DNA of 37,545 bases from Betaproteobacteria bacterium (GCA_947478805.1 CANJXQ010000022.1:1-37545), one strand, 5' to 3'. Shown: positions 16,177 through 24,705, counted from the stretch's first letter. Numbers and translations: made by a program. The notes: generated by a model not told the origin, from the letters alone.

Positions 16177-17142
16177 ATGAAGCCCACTCGGAATTTCCAG
16201 TTGTTGACGGCCTCCTTGCTTGCGGCAGGCGCGGTGTCGATGGCAGGGGCGCAGAATTTCCCCACGCGACCCATCAGCATCATCATCAATAGTCCTGCCG
16301 GCTCGATCATGGAGGGCTCCCTGAGATCCGCGGGCAACGAGGTTTCCCGGCTGCTCGGGCAGCCGGTGGTCACGGAAAACAGGCCGGGTGCCAATGGCAG
16401 GCTGGGGGTCATGGCAATCAAAACGGCGGCGGGCGACGGACACCTGCTGACCGTTGCCAACGACAGCATTCTGATATCCCAGCCGTCCGCAGATCCGAGC
16501 TTCCAGATGGAGCAGGGCCGGGATTACCAGCCGGTGGCGTTTCTCATGGAGTTCCCGCTGGTTCTCGCGGGCAGCACGTCGCTGCCGTTTCGCGACATTC
16601 GCGGGCTGATCCAGTATGCCAAGGCGAATCCCAAGAAAATCAACTGGGCGGCCACGGCAGGCAACATGTTCATCACCGAAATGATCCGGCAGGCCGCCGG
16701 AATCGAAATCACGACCATCCCCTACAAGGGTTCATCGTCCTCGTTCATCGACATTGTTGCGGGCCGCACCGACCTGGTGTTCGCAGGCTCGGACGTTGCA
16801 ACATTCTTCAAGGCCGGCAAGATGGTCGGGCTTGGCACGACCGGTGGCCAGCGCTGGGCCATGTTTCCCGACCTCCCGACTTTTACCGAGAGCGGCATCC
16901 CGGTGGCAAGCACCGTCTGGTATGGCTTGGTCGCTCCGCCGACTACGCCGCCCGAAGTGATCGCGAAATTGAACGATGCCTTCAATACGGCGCTCAAGTT
17001 GCCGCAAGTCACCAAGATCATGGATACCAACGGCATGGTCACGGGCCGTTTGCGCACAACGAAGGAGTTCTCCGCCTTCATTCAGTCCGAACTGGGAATC
17101 TGGGGCCCGGTCATCCGCAAGTCGGGCATCAAGCTCGAATAG
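16177..17142 (+). CDS. TctC/Bug-family substrate-binding protein, variant binding loop
   Basis: Predicted 321 residues from ATG 16177, with AGGAG at 16164-16168. The signal peptide ends near MAGAQ, followed by NFPTRPISIII. The binding loop differs from the other nine family members in the window: SPAGSIMEGSLRSAG is one residue longer, and the conserved Asp is absent, with Glu nearby. The later GQPVVTENRPGANG and the C-terminal GLVAPPTTPPEVIAKLN blocks are normal, so the fold is intact. It may bind a ligand differently from the usual carboxylate contact. It stands alone on its strand, between a divergent MFS gene and the convergent exonuclease gene. Confidence 0.9.
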   Translation: MKPTRNFQLLTASLLAAGAVSMAGAQNFPTRPISIIINSPAGSIMEGSLRSAGNEVSRLLGQPVVTENRPGANGRLGVMAIKTAAGDGHLLTVANDSILISQPSADPSFQMEQGRDYQPVAFLMEFPLVLAGSTSLPFRDIRGLIQYAKANPKKINWAATAGNMFITEMIRQAAGIEITTIPYKGSSSSFIDIVAGRTDLVFAGSDVATFFKAGKMVGLGTTGGQRWAMFPDLPTFTESGIPVASTVWYGLVAPPTTPPEVIAKLNDAFNTALKLPQVTKIMDTNGMVTGRLRTTKEFSAFIQSELGIWGPVIRKSGIKLE

Positions 17143-17179
17143 GGCTTGACGTCTCCTGGTGACGGCCTTCGTCGACTGT

Positions 17180-17199
17180 GCAGCCGGTGAGCCGGCTGC
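17180..17199. terminator. Strong perfect hairpin between convergent genes
   Basis: GCAGCCGG-TGAG-CCGGCTGC is an 8-bp perfect GC-rich stem with a 4-nt loop. It ends one base before the stop of the minus-strand exonuclease gene (17201) and lies 38 bp after the TctC stop (17142). It is well placed as a two-way terminator, though no U-tract follows on either strand. Confidence 0.5.
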
Positions 17200-17200
17200 G

Positions 17201-17998
17201 CTAGGCGGCGATCTCGATGCTTACCGGGCAATGGTCGCTGCCCAGGACGTCGGCGTGGATGGTCGCGCGCTTGACCGATTTCTTCAGCGCGGACGATACC
17301 AGCACATAGTCGATTCTCCATCCCACGTTGCGCGCACGGGCGCCCGCGAAGTGGCTCCACCAGCTGTAGTGGCCGTTGCCCTGCGTGAAGATGCGGAACG
17401 TATCGACGAACCCGGCGTCGATGAAATTCTGGAAGCCCTCGCGCTCCTCGTCGGTGAAGCCCTTCTTGCCGCGGTTGGGCTTGGGGTTGGCAAGATCGAG
17501 TTCGGTGTGCGCGACGTTCAGGTCGCCGCAGAAGATGACCGGTTTCTTCTTCTCCAGCAGCTTGCAGTACGCAAGAAACGCTGGGTCCCAGTGCTCGTGG
17601 CGAAGCTTCAGGCGGCTCAGGTCGTCCTTCGCGTTCGGGGTGTACACCGTGACGACGTAGAACTTCTTGAACTCCGCCGTGACCACGCGGCCTTCCTCGG
17701 TGCTGTCACGCTCCAATTCGTCGGCAAATGCGTAGCGCTTGGCGAAGGCATGTGGAAAGCCGTTGGTGACTTTCAACGGCGCCTCTTTCGAGAAGATCGC
17801 CGTTCCTGAATAGCCCTTCTTGACCGCCGAGTTCCAGAACTCGTGGTAGCCGGGCAGGTCGATCTCCACCTGGCCGCGCTCGGCCTTGGTCTCCTGCAGA
17901 CAGAGGATGTCGGGTGAGTGCTCTGCGAGGAAAGATTGAAACGTGCCCTTCCTCAAGACGGCGCGAATGCCGTTGACGTTCCAGGAATACAGCTTCAT
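17201..17998 (-). CDS. xth: Exodeoxyribonuclease III (AP endonuclease family)
   Basis: Predicted 265-residue DNA repair enzyme of the ExoIII/AP endonuclease 1 family, which cuts DNA at abasic sites and has 3'-5' exonuclease activity. All main family motifs are present: SWNVNGIR (N7), LQETKAE (E36), the VYTPNA segment, CGDLNVAH (catalytic D and N), and GSDHCPVSIEI with the closing Asp-His. Length is normal. ATG 17998 fits exactly the conserved MKLYSWN start. It is a housekeeping gene set among the accessory catabolic genes and is monocistronic here. Confidence 0.95.
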   Translation of the reverse strand: MKLYSWNVNGIRAVLRKGTFQSFLAEHSPDILCLQETKAERGQVEIDLPGYHEFWNSAVKKGYSGTAIFSKEAPLKVTNGFPHAFAKRYAFADELERDSTEEGRVVTAEFKKFYVVTVYTPNAKDDLSRLKLRHEHWDPAFLAYCKLLEKKKPVIFCGDLNVAHTELDLANPKPNRGKKGFTDEEREGFQNFIDAGFVDTFRIFTQGNGHYSWWSHFAGARARNVGWRIDYVLVSSALKKSVKRATIHADVLGSDHCPVSIEIAA

Positions 17999-18133
17999 GC
18001 GGGCTCTTTTCGGTTGGCGGGGACGGCGCATTATAGGGGCGTGCCGTCGCAACAGCCTCCTCGATTTCGATGCCAGATTTATCGCTTCGCCGACACGCCG
18101 GCACGGCGAGTCCCGGGCTGGGCTAAACTGGTT

Positions 18134-18162
18134 TTGACATCGCAATCGAGTTGATGTTGACT
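18134..18162 (+). promoter_or_regulatory. Possible promoter for the beta-lactamase-fold hydrolase gene
   Basis: A perfect -35 TTGACA (18134-18139) is followed at 17 bp by TTGACT (18157-18162), which matches only three bases of the -10 consensus. The position, about 30 bp before the start codon, is right. The -35 is good and the -10 poor. Confidence 0.3.
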
Positions 18163-18187
18163 AAACGCAGACATGGAAAGGAAATCG

Positions 18188-19366
18188 ATGAGCACCGATC
18201 CCAATGCAAGTGTGCGCGATGCGATGGAGGTGGCGATCTCGAAGTACGGCGAAATCGGCCTGCAGGTCTGCGCGTATTTGGACGGCAAAAAAGTCATCGA
18301 CACCTGGGCGGGGGTGGCCGACGAAACCACGGGCGCCAGGGTCGACGCCGACACCCTGTTTCCGATCTTTTCGGTCACCAAGGCGATTGCGGCCGTGGCG
18401 CTGCACATCCAGGCCGAGCGCGGGCTGATCGATTACTCGCGGCCGGTGGCTTACTACTGGCCGGAATTCGGCGCCCACGGGAAGGACAAGGGCACAGTCT
18501 ACGATGCCCTGGTCCATCGCTTGGGGGTTCCCACCATGCCCCTCGGCGTCACGCCGGAGCTGGCCTGTGATTGGCAGTGGATGGTCGAGCGTATCGCCGA
18601 CATGCGGCCCATTTTCGAGCCCGGAACGCGAACGGCCTATCACGCTTACACCTACGGCTGGGTCATCGGTGAACTGGTCAGGCGTACCGATCCCAAGAAG
18701 CGGGGTTTCAGCCAGTTCATCCATGAAGAGTTGTGCCGTCCGATCGGCATGGACTCGTTGTTTGTCGGTATCCCCGATCATGTCGAGCCGCGCATCGCAA
18801 GGCTCAGGAACCCGGCCAGCATTTTCCCCGGAGGACCCGGCGTCAACCCGGCCGCGCTCCTGCCGCTTGCCATGCCGACCAGTCTTGCCACGACGCAGGA
18901 AGTCTTCGGCCGCCCGGATATCCGGCGCACCTGTTTTGCCGCGGCCAACGGCATCTCGAACGCGCGCAGCCTGGCGCGCTTTTTCGCCATGCTGGCGCAA
19001 GGCGGCGAGCTTGATGGCGTGCGCCTTCTGGGCGAGCACCGCGTGCGCACCTTCAGCGTGCCCAGGGCTCCCGCCGAATACGACTACGTGCGGGGTGTGG
19101 GCGCGCACAACATCAGCATTGGCGGATTCCACATGCCCGCGCCCATCGCCGGCGTGCCGCCGATGGTGCAGATCATGCCGGCGGGTACGAATCCGCGAGC
19201 TTTCGGCCACCCCGGAATGGGAGGCACCATCGGCTGGTGCGACCCGGACGCCCGCCTCGCGGTGGGCATCACCCACAATCGCATGTTCGAGAGCGCCACG
19301 CCGGAAGGAAGCTCCATGGTTTTCCTCGGCAACGCAGTGCGCAAAGCGCTGGGTGTCCCAGGGTAG
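18188..19366 (+). CDS. Class C beta-lactamase-fold serine hydrolase (esterase-like)
   Basis: Predicted 392-residue protein of the beta-lactamase/penicillin-binding-protein-like (family VIII esterase) group. ATG 18188 has AAGGA upstream. The nucleophile motif is S62-V-T-K65; the Tyr motif is likely YHAYTYG (151-157); the third motif, which is KTG in true beta-lactamases, is H341-P-G (HPGMGG), as in esterases of this family. No signal peptide is seen, which also argues against a periplasmic beta-lactamase. It should hydrolyse an ester, lactone or amide in the cytoplasm. It stands alone, between divergent xth and convergent TauD-like genes. Confidence 0.87.
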   Translation: MSTDPNASVRDAMEVAISKYGEIGLQVCAYLDGKKVIDTWAGVADETTGARVDADTLFPIFSVTKAIAAVALHIQAERGLIDYSRPVAYYWPEFGAHGKDKGTVYDALVHRLGVPTMPLGVTPELACDWQWMVERIADMRPIFEPGTRTAYHAYTYGWVIGELVRRTDPKKRGFSQFIHEELCRPIGMDSLFVGIPDHVEPRIARLRNPASIFPGGPGVNPAALLPLAMPTSLATTQEVFGRPDIRRTCFAAANGISNARSLARFFAMLAQGGELDGVRLLGEHRVRTFSVPRAPAEYDYVRGVGAHNISIGGFHMPAPIAGVPPMVQIMPAGTNPRAFGHPGMGGTIGWCDPDARLAVGITHNRMFESATPEGSSMVFLGNAVRKALGVPG

Positions 19367-19504
19367 TGAGGCAGGCCCTCAATTTGCGTGATGCGCGCTG
19401 CGAGGGATCGGCACTGATGCGCCAAGCTGCCTGATCCATCGGCGGCCGCACGGCATGCGCTGAACACTGCTGGGCAGACGGTTTTGATGGAGCCCGGTTC
19501 CTAC

Positions 19505-20440
19505 CTACTGCGTGGTGCTGGCCCCCTCAGTGCTCCCGGCCCGCATCTTCTTGAACCGTGAGGCCAAATGGGGGTATGGGGTAATCCCTTGCATGTGATC
19601 ACGCGGCACCTTGTCCCCGATGACCACGCGCCTGAGGGTTCGGCGGTTGCGCTTGATACTGTCGTCCGGGTCAGGGCGACCGTGTTGAACGGCAAGGCTG
19701 TCCCAGATCACCAGGTCGCCCGTTTTCCACTCATGCCGGTACACATTGTCGGGCGCGTACAGAATGGCAAACAGGTCCGCCAGCATGCGCTCGCTTTCAT
19801 CGCTGGTCATCCCGACGATGTGGCTTGTCATCGCCTGCATGGCGAATACCAGGGGCTCGCCGGTGCGCGGGTGGCGCATCAGGACCGGATGTTCGGCCCG
19901 CGGGTGCGTTGATTCGGGCGGCATGGGGTCCAGCGTGAGCAACTGTGCCCGCTTGTCGTAGCCGCCGGTTTCCGTGTAGTCGTAGGTCTGTATCAAGGTC
20001 CTGCCCTCGAGGCGCGAGCGGATGTCAGTGGGAAGATTGCGACAGGCGCGTATTCCATTGGCGAACATTGTGGGGGCGGTGGGGCCCTCGACATCGAGCC
20101 CATACAACGAAAAGTACGGTCGCGGATACGGAGTCCACGCGAAGTCGGCGTGAAATGCCAGCGGTTCGTCCCTGACCACGCTGTCATCGCGCACGTTGGA
20201 CACGATGGAGCAGCCCGACCCGTCCTCATTTTCATCGGACACCTTCCCGAAGATGCCGACCGTGCGCACATTGCTCTTGTCATCCAGGTTCTGGCCTCGA
20301 AACAGGAGCAACTGGTGCGCATCCATGAGCCGCCGCAGCTCCATTGCCTGCGTGTCGCTCAATGGCCTGGTCAGGTCCACACCCGAAACCTCAACGCCCA
20401 TGGCGCCCGAAACGGAACGGGTCTGAAAAATGCCGCCCAT
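19505..20440 (-). CDS. TauD/TfdA-family Fe(II)/2-oxoglutarate-dependent dioxygenase
   Basis: Predicted 311-residue cytoplasmic enzyme. ATG 20440 has a strong GGGGAGG SD. The iron triad is H97-x-D99 (FHADF) and distal H253 (VQHGR); R267/R270 in the RRTLRR segment provide the 2-oxoglutarate contact. Members hydroxylate small organic compounds such as sulfonates, phenoxy acids or carboxylates and may cleave side groups. It is divergent from a TctC gene at 20692 with a 251-bp shared upstream region, so the two may be co-regulated. A second, clearly diverged member is at 30240-31151. Confidence 0.9.
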   Translation of the reverse strand: MGGIFQTRSVSGAMGVEVSGVDLTRPLSDTQAMELRRLMDAHQLLLFRGQNLDDKSNVRTVGIFGKVSDENEDGSGCSIVSNVRDDSVVRDEPLAFHADFAWTPYPRPYFSLYGLDVEGPTAPTMFANGIRACRNLPTDIRSRLEGRTLIQTYDYTETGGYDKRAQLLTLDPMPPESTHPRAEHPVLMRHPRTGEPLVFAMQAMTSHIVGMTSDESERMLADLFAILYAPDNVYRHEWKTGDLVIWDSLAVQHGRPDPDDSIKRNRRTLRRVVIGDKVPRDHMQGITPYPHLASRFKKMRAGSTEGASTTQ

Positions 20441-20467
20441 TTGAGATACCTCCCCAAGCGATCGCGT

Positions 20468-20496
20468 TTGACGTTCGAACCAGCAAACTTTATCGC
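20468..20496 (+). promoter_or_regulatory. Possible sigma-70 promoter upstream of TctC (20692)
   Basis: TTGACG (20468-20473) and TATCGC (20491-20496) are separated by exactly 17 bp in the region between the divergent TauD and TctC genes. If used, it gives a leader of nearly 190 nt. Both boxes are imperfect. Confidence 0.35.
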
Positions 20497-20691
20497 ATTT
20501 GACTGCAGTACGTTAAGCGCATTCTGGCACTGAGCTCGACGTGCTGATGCAATCGCGTGCGCATCAGTTGCGTCCCGCAAGGCATCAGTTCCCTGCGGGT
20601 CCTGACGTCTGACGCCATTTTTCCAACCGATATAACATCGTTCCCGGCTGCATGGCGCGCTGTTGCCGTCCCTTGTCCGAGGAAGGAAATC

Positions 20692-21663
20692 ATGAAATTC
20701 GCAATTCGTGTGGCAATGTTCGTGCTGTCCGTCGCGATAGTTGCGCCCGGCTCTACGGCGGGTGCGGCAGAAGCGTACCCCGCGAAGCGTTTGACGGTGG
20801 TCGTTCCGTTGCCGTCAGGAGGTCCCGTCGATCTGATGGGCCGCGTAATCGCCAACGCATTGCAAGAGCGATTGAAACAAACGGTGATTGTCGAGAATCG
20901 CGTCGGGGCAGGGGGCTTTGTGGGCTCGGCATCGGTGGTGCGCGCAGCCCCTGACGGCTACACCTTGCTCGCCACCGCTTCATCGACGCTTTACTCGGAC
21001 CTGTTCGTCAAGGACAACTCGTCCATTCTCTGGAAGGAACTCGCGCCGATCAGTTCAGCAGGGTATACCGCGCTACTGCTCGTCGCGCCCGCTGAATTGA
21101 AGGCCAGGACGCTGAAGGAGTTCATTGCCATGGCCAAGGCCACCCCCGGCAAGATGAATTTTTCGAGTCTGGCGAATTCGACCCAGGAACTGGAGATTAT
21201 TGCCTTCGCCCGCACATCGGGAATACAGATGACGATCATTCCCTTCAACGGAACGCCGCCGATGCTCGGGGCGCTATTGGGCGGGTCTGTCCAATTCGCG
21301 ATGCACAGCCCGGCATCGGTCAAGCAGCAGGTTGATGCGGGGAAAATCGTGCCGCTCGCGATTTCGAGCAGGGAGCGCCTGGAGTCCATGCCCGATGTTC
21401 CCACGGCCGTGGAAGCTGGTTTGCAGTTTGAGAGCACCTACTGGGTCGGGCTGATGGGGCCATTGAACCTGCCGAAAGATGTGACGACCCAACTGCACGC
21501 CGCGGTTTCCGCCGGGATCAAGTCCCCCGAGGTCATCGCCAGGATCAAGAGCCTGGGATTCGTCCCGTATTCAGCCGGCCCCGAGGAGCTTGCAGCCAGC
21601 GTGCAGCGAGAAGCGAAGTACTACGCTGAAATTGCAAAGGGCGCAGGCGTTGTGCCGAAGTAG
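20692..21663 (+). CDS. TctC/Bug-family substrate-binding protein
   Basis: Predicted 323 residues. ATG 20692 is chosen from its GAGGAAGG SD and the normal signal peptide that follows (KFAIRVAMFVLSVAIVAPG, cut near AGAAEA); a much longer upstream frame has no SD. The binding loop PLPSGGPVDLMGRVI keeps the Asp; 'EAYPAKRLTVVV' and 'PDGYTLLATAS' are typical. It heads a + strand run with SDR, crotonase, thiolase-like and DUF35 genes, and so may deliver the acid that this module degrades, or respond to it. A GGGG/CCCC element starts right at its stop codon. Confidence 0.92.
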   Translation: MKFAIRVAMFVLSVAIVAPGSTAGAAEAYPAKRLTVVVPLPSGGPVDLMGRVIANALQERLKQTVIVENRVGAGGFVGSASVVRAAPDGYTLLATASSTLYSDLFVKDNSSILWKELAPISSAGYTALLLVAPAELKARTLKEFIAMAKATPGKMNFSSLANSTQELEIIAFARTSGIQMTIIPFNGTPPMLGALLGGSVQFAMHSPASVKQQVDAGKIVPLAISSRERLESMPDVPTAVEAGLQFESTYWVGLMGPLNLPKDVTTQLHAAVSAGIKSPEVIARIKSLGFVPYSAGPEELAASVQREAKYYAEIAKGAGVVPK

Positions 21664-21698
21664 GGGAGTTTGAGGGGAGTATCCCTTCATTTGTTAAA
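21661..21698 (+). repeat. Intergenic GGGG-11-GGGG/CCC hairpin element, copy 3
   Basis: TAGGGGAG at 21661-21668 begins with the TctC stop codon; AGGGGA (21673-21678) lies 11 bp after the first block, then GTA and TCCCTT (21682-21687) close a 6-bp stem with one G-T pair. An ATTTGTTAAATAGG stretch follows, resembling that after copy 1. The T-rich tail could also let it act as a terminator for the TctC gene. It lies about 50-85 bp upstream of the SDR start. Confidence 0.55.
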
Positions 21699-21747
21699 TA
21701 GGCATTGATTCCCGTTCCAACCCACCCACTCTCAAGCGGATAGACCC

Positions 21748-22485
21748 ATGGAAAAAATGCTCGGCAAATCGGCGCTCATCTCGGGCGGTGCGCGAGGGAT
21801 CGGCGGCACGGCGGCGCGGCTGCTGGTCGAGGCTGGCGCCAAGGTGGTGATCGGCGATGTACTAGAAGACGTCGGCCGCAAGCACGCCGCAGACCTCGGT
21901 CCCACTGCATCCTTCGTGCACCTCGATGTGACGAGCGAGGCATCCTGGCAAAAGGCGGTGGCTCACGCTGTCGCGCATGGCGGCGGGTTGAATGTGCTGG
22001 TGAACAATGCGGGGATCTTCCGTCGCGGGGGCATTGCGGACACAACCCCCGAGCAATACATGCAGATGGTCAACGTGAATCAGCTGGGCGTGTTCCTTGG
22101 CATGCGCGCGGCGTTGCCTGCCATGCGCGGCAAGGGCGGCGCGATCGTCAATATCTCTTCTACCAGCGGCATGGTGGGCTCGAGCAACAGTTGCGCCTAC
22201 AGCGCGACCAAATTCGCGGTGCGCGGCATGACCAAGTCCGCGGCGCTCGAATTCGGCCCCTTGGGCGTCCGCGTCAATTCCGTTCACCCGGGCAATGTCG
22301 ATACCGACATGTCGCGAGCGGGCCTTACGCCGGAGATCGTTCAAAGCATGGCATCGCGCATACCGCTGAGGCGCCAGGGGCAGCCGGGCGAGGTGGCCGA
22401 GCTCATCCTGTGGCTGGCATCGGACGCGAGCTCCTTCTGCACGGGCTCGGAGTTCGTCGTTGATGGCGGACTGATTGCTGGTTGA
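21748..22485 (+). CDS. Short-chain dehydrogenase/reductase (SDR)
   Basis: Predicted 245-residue classical SDR. The cofactor motif GGARGIGG is at 13-20, with D37 at the end of the second strand favouring NAD(H). NNAG is at 86-89, the catalytic Asn in VNVNQLG, Ser in NISSTSG (138-140), and Y151-x3-K155 in YSATK. Length is normal. The SD at ATG 21748 is weak. It is first of an SDR-crotonase-thiolase-DUF35 series (gaps about 100, 43 and 97 bp), where an SDR would oxidise a hydroxyacyl-CoA or similar intermediate, as BbsC/BbsD do in benzylsuccinate degradation; this role is inferred from context. Confidence 0.9.
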   Translation: MEKMLGKSALISGGARGIGGTAARLLVEAGAKVVIGDVLEDVGRKHAADLGPTASFVHLDVTSEASWQKAVAHAVAHGGGLNVLVNNAGIFRRGGIADTTPEQYMQMVNVNQLGVFLGMRAALPAMRGKGGAIVNISSTSGMVGSSNSCAYSATKFAVRGMTKSAALEFGPLGVRVNSVHPGNVDTDMSRAGLTPEIVQSMASRIPLRRQGQPGEVAELILWLASDASSFCTGSEFVVDGGLIAG

Positions 22486-22585
22486 GGTAGCACCTTTGCA
22501 CAGACGGCCTGCGGTGTTTCGGTGAAACGTCAATGCGTCACCGCCACCATTTGTTATTTCAAACCACCCAAGGAGGATCACCGCC

Positions 22586-23392
22586 ATGCAATACCCCAAC
22601 TATGCAGGATTGAAGCTCGATCGCCCGGCGCCAGGCGTGCTGCGCATCACCATGTCTCGCGGCAAGATGAATACCATGGACTTCGAAATGCACCACGACC
22701 TGACCGAGATCTGGAAATTGATCGATCAGGACGATGAGACCCGTTCGGTGATACTGACTGGCGAGGGACGGGCGTTCTCAGGCGGCGGCGACTTTGCCTT
22801 GGAGCAAAAGGTGGTCTCCGATCCGGACTTCAGGATGGCCATGTTCAAGGACGGGCGGGAACTGGTCCGCAACCTCGTCGAGTTCGACAAACCGATCATT
22901 GCCGCGATCAACGGCGCGGTGGCAGGCGCCGGACTTGCCGCCGCAATGCTCGCCGATGTCTCCATTGCGGCCAAGCGCGCAAAGATTGTCGATGGCCATA
23001 CGCGCCTCGGCGTGGCCGCGGGCGATCACGCCACCCTGATCTGGCCGCTCTTGTGCGGAATGGCCAAGGCCAAGTACTACCTCCTGGCCTGCGAGCCGAT
23101 CACGGGGGAAGAGGCCGAGCGGATTGGGCTCGTGTCGCTGTGCGTCGAGGATGACGAGCTGCAGGCCCGCGCACTGGCTGTGGCCACGCGCCTTGCCAAC
23201 GGCGCGCCATCGGCCATCCGCTGGACCAAGCGCAGCCTGCACCTGTGGTTCAAGCAGGCCTGGCCGATCTTCGAGGCCAGCATGGCCTACGAAATGATGG
23301 GATTCGGAGGGCGCGAGGCCGCCGAGGGCCTTGCCGCGTGGATGGAGAAGCGCGATCCACAATTCGAGAAGCTGAAGACTTTCCCGATTTAG
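22586..23392 (+). CDS. Crotonase (enoyl-CoA hydratase/isomerase) family protein lacking both catalytic glutamates
   Basis: Predicted 268 residues, with a near-perfect AAGGAGG SD before ATG 22586. The crotonase fold is clear: GRAFSGGGDF (61-70) and AINGAVAGAG (107-116) form the CoA oxyanion hole. Aligned by eye to rat mitochondrial enoyl-CoA hydratase, Glu144 (GGGCEL) corresponds to A118 and Glu164 (QPEILLG) to H138 in GHTRLG, so neither hydration Glu is present. A GVAAGDHA block follows instead of the usual PGAGG. It may therefore be an isomerase, decarboxylase, hydrolase or an altered hydratase. The thiolase-like and DUF35 genes follow, supporting a role on CoA thioesters. Confidence 0.88.
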   Translation: MQYPNYAGLKLDRPAPGVLRITMSRGKMNTMDFEMHHDLTEIWKLIDQDDETRSVILTGEGRAFSGGGDFALEQKVVSDPDFRMAMFKDGRELVRNLVEFDKPIIAAINGAVAGAGLAAAMLADVSIAAKRAKIVDGHTRLGVAAGDHATLIWPLLCGMAKAKYYLLACEPITGEEAERIGLVSLCVEDDELQARALAVATRLANGAPSAIRWTKRSLHLWFKQAWPIFEASMAYEMMGFGGREAAEGLAAWMEKRDPQFEKLKTFPI

Positions 23393-23435
23393 ACTGAACG
23401 ACAATCACTCAAGTGAAGCGAAAAAGGATGAGCGT

Positions 23436-24608
23436 ATGACGTGGGACCCGAGAAGCAAGGCAGCTATCGCGGGGGTCGGCACAAGCCAGTTTGCTCGTGA
23501 TACCGGCCTCACCACGACCCAGATGATCTCCAATGCGCTACGAGCCGCGTTGGATGACAGCGGCTTGGCGATTGGCGACATCGACGGGCTGTATGTCAAT
23601 GCCGGGGGCGATTTCGACAAGATGGCCGAGCAACTCGGCATGAAAGTCGGCTACGCGATGCAGTTCTGGACCCACGGCCGGATGTGCGCCCCGACGTTGC
23701 AGCAGGCGGCGCTAAGCGTGGCTGCCGGATTGGCGACGCATATCGCATGCGTCTACTCCATCGATATCTCGGAGCGGGGCGGAGGGTTCGGGGGCGGCCG
23801 CTCGCACGGGCATGAGGAGTATCGGGAGGGCGGCGGCACCCATGGCGAGATGGCGCACTACGGCCTGACGCACCCTGGATCGGGTGCCGCCATGGCATGG
23901 CAAAAGTATCGGCATCGATACGGTGCGACCCAGGAACAACTCGGAGCGGTAGCGACGACGACACGCGAGCATGCGTCGCTCAATCCGCTGGCGCTCATGC
24001 AGCACACCTATACGCTCGAGGATTATCTGGCTTCCCGCTTCGTGATCGAGCCGTTGCGACTCCTGGATTGCGCGGTGGTCAACGATGGCGCAGTGTGCGT
24101 CATCGTCACGACGGCTGAGCGGGCGCGCGATCTTCGCAAGAAACCGGTGTACATCGCGGGAATGGACGGTCTGCACGCCGGGCGTGACGAGTTTGTTTTT
24201 GCACCGCCCGGGCTGGGGATCTGGCAGCAGCCTGAATCCAGTGTCGCGGCAAGACCCTCTCGCGTCTACGAGCGCGCGGGGGTGGCGCGCGCCGATATCG
24301 ACGGGTTCTATTGCCTCGACAGCTTTTCCCCCTTGGTCATCTTTGCGCTCGAGGAGTTCGGCTTTTGCAAGCCGGGGGAAGCCGCGCCCTGGGTTGCCGA
24401 GGGGAACACCAGATTGGGCGGCAAGCTCCCCGTGAATACCAACGGAGGCCATCTTTCGGAAGGAATGCTCGGAGGATGGGCGCATCAGGTGGAAATCGTC
24501 CGGCAACTGCGCGGCGAATGCGGTCGGCGGCAGATTACGGACGCCCGCGTGCTGCAATTCGCCATGGGGCAAGGCGTGTCGAACATCTACAGCAACGAGA
24601 AACTTTAG
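23436..24608 (+). CDS. Thiolase-fold protein, lipid-transfer/SCP2-like acyltransferase or retro-aldolase type
   Basis: Predicted 390 residues; ATG 23436 follows AAAAAGGA. The N-terminus (AAIAGVGTSQFAR) and the NGGHLSEGMLGG segment near the C-terminus are typical of SCP2-like thiolases. C84 (HGRMCAPTLQQAA) occupies the place of the nucleophilic Cys but without the usual CxSG surrounding. The second catalytic Cys expected in the last strand is absent (FAMGQGVSN). This pattern resembles subunits such as Ltp2 (steroid side-chain aldolase) and BbsB (benzoylsuccinyl-CoA thiolase), which act only with a DUF35 partner; such a partner is the next gene. Either C-C bond cleavage chemistry is possible. 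Confidence 0.88.
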   Translation: MTWDPRSKAAIAGVGTSQFARDTGLTTTQMISNALRAALDDSGLAIGDIDGLYVNAGGDFDKMAEQLGMKVGYAMQFWTHGRMCAPTLQQAALSVAAGLATHIACVYSIDISERGGGFGGGRSHGHEEYREGGGTHGEMAHYGLTHPGSGAAMAWQKYRHRYGATQEQLGAVATTTREHASLNPLALMQHTYTLEDYLASRFVIEPLRLLDCAVVNDGAVCVIVTTAERARDLRKKPVYIAGMDGLHAGRDEFVFAPPGLGIWQQPESSVAARPSRVYERAGVARADIDGFYCLDSFSPLVIFALEEFGFCKPGEAAPWVAEGNTRLGGKLPVNTNGGHLSEGMLGGWAHQVEIVRQLRGECGRRQITDARVLQFAMGQGVSNIYSNEKL

Positions 24609-24610
24609 GA

Positions 24611-24637
24611 GGCCATTTCAGAATAATCGAAGTGGCC
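24611..24637 (+). other. Stem-loop in the thiolase-DUF35 spacer
   Basis: GGCCATTTC (24611-24619) pairs with GAAGTGGCC (24629-24637): nine pairs including one G-T, 9-nt loop, starting 2 bp after the thiolase stop. No U-tract follows. It could stabilise or attenuate the transcript between thiolase and DUF35 and so set their ratio. Confidence 0.4.
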
Positions 24638-24644
24638 CCCGATG

Positions 24645-24680
24645 TAGGGGAGTTCGAGGGGATGCGTCCCCTCGGTTTGG
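24645..24680 (+). repeat. Intergenic GGGG-11-GGGG/CCCC hairpin element, copy 2
   Basis: TAGGGGAG, then AGGGGA starting 11 bp after the first (24646 and 24657), loop TGCG, and TCCCCT (24667-24672): a perfect 6-bp stem. The single TCCCCT can pair with either AGGGGA. It lies 30-60 bp before the DUF35 start, directly after a separate stem-loop. Confidence 0.6.
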
Positions 24681-24705
24681 AGCAAACGCTTAGACGGAGT
24701 CATCG

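Noticed and set aside
18161-19276. A 371-codon minus-strand open frame
   Set aside because: Antisense to the serine hydrolase gene, whose SxxK and HPG motifs are intact.
18188-19366. True beta-lactamase (antibiotic resistance) reading of this gene
   Set aside because: No signal peptide and HPG instead of KTG; the pattern fits family VIII esterases better.
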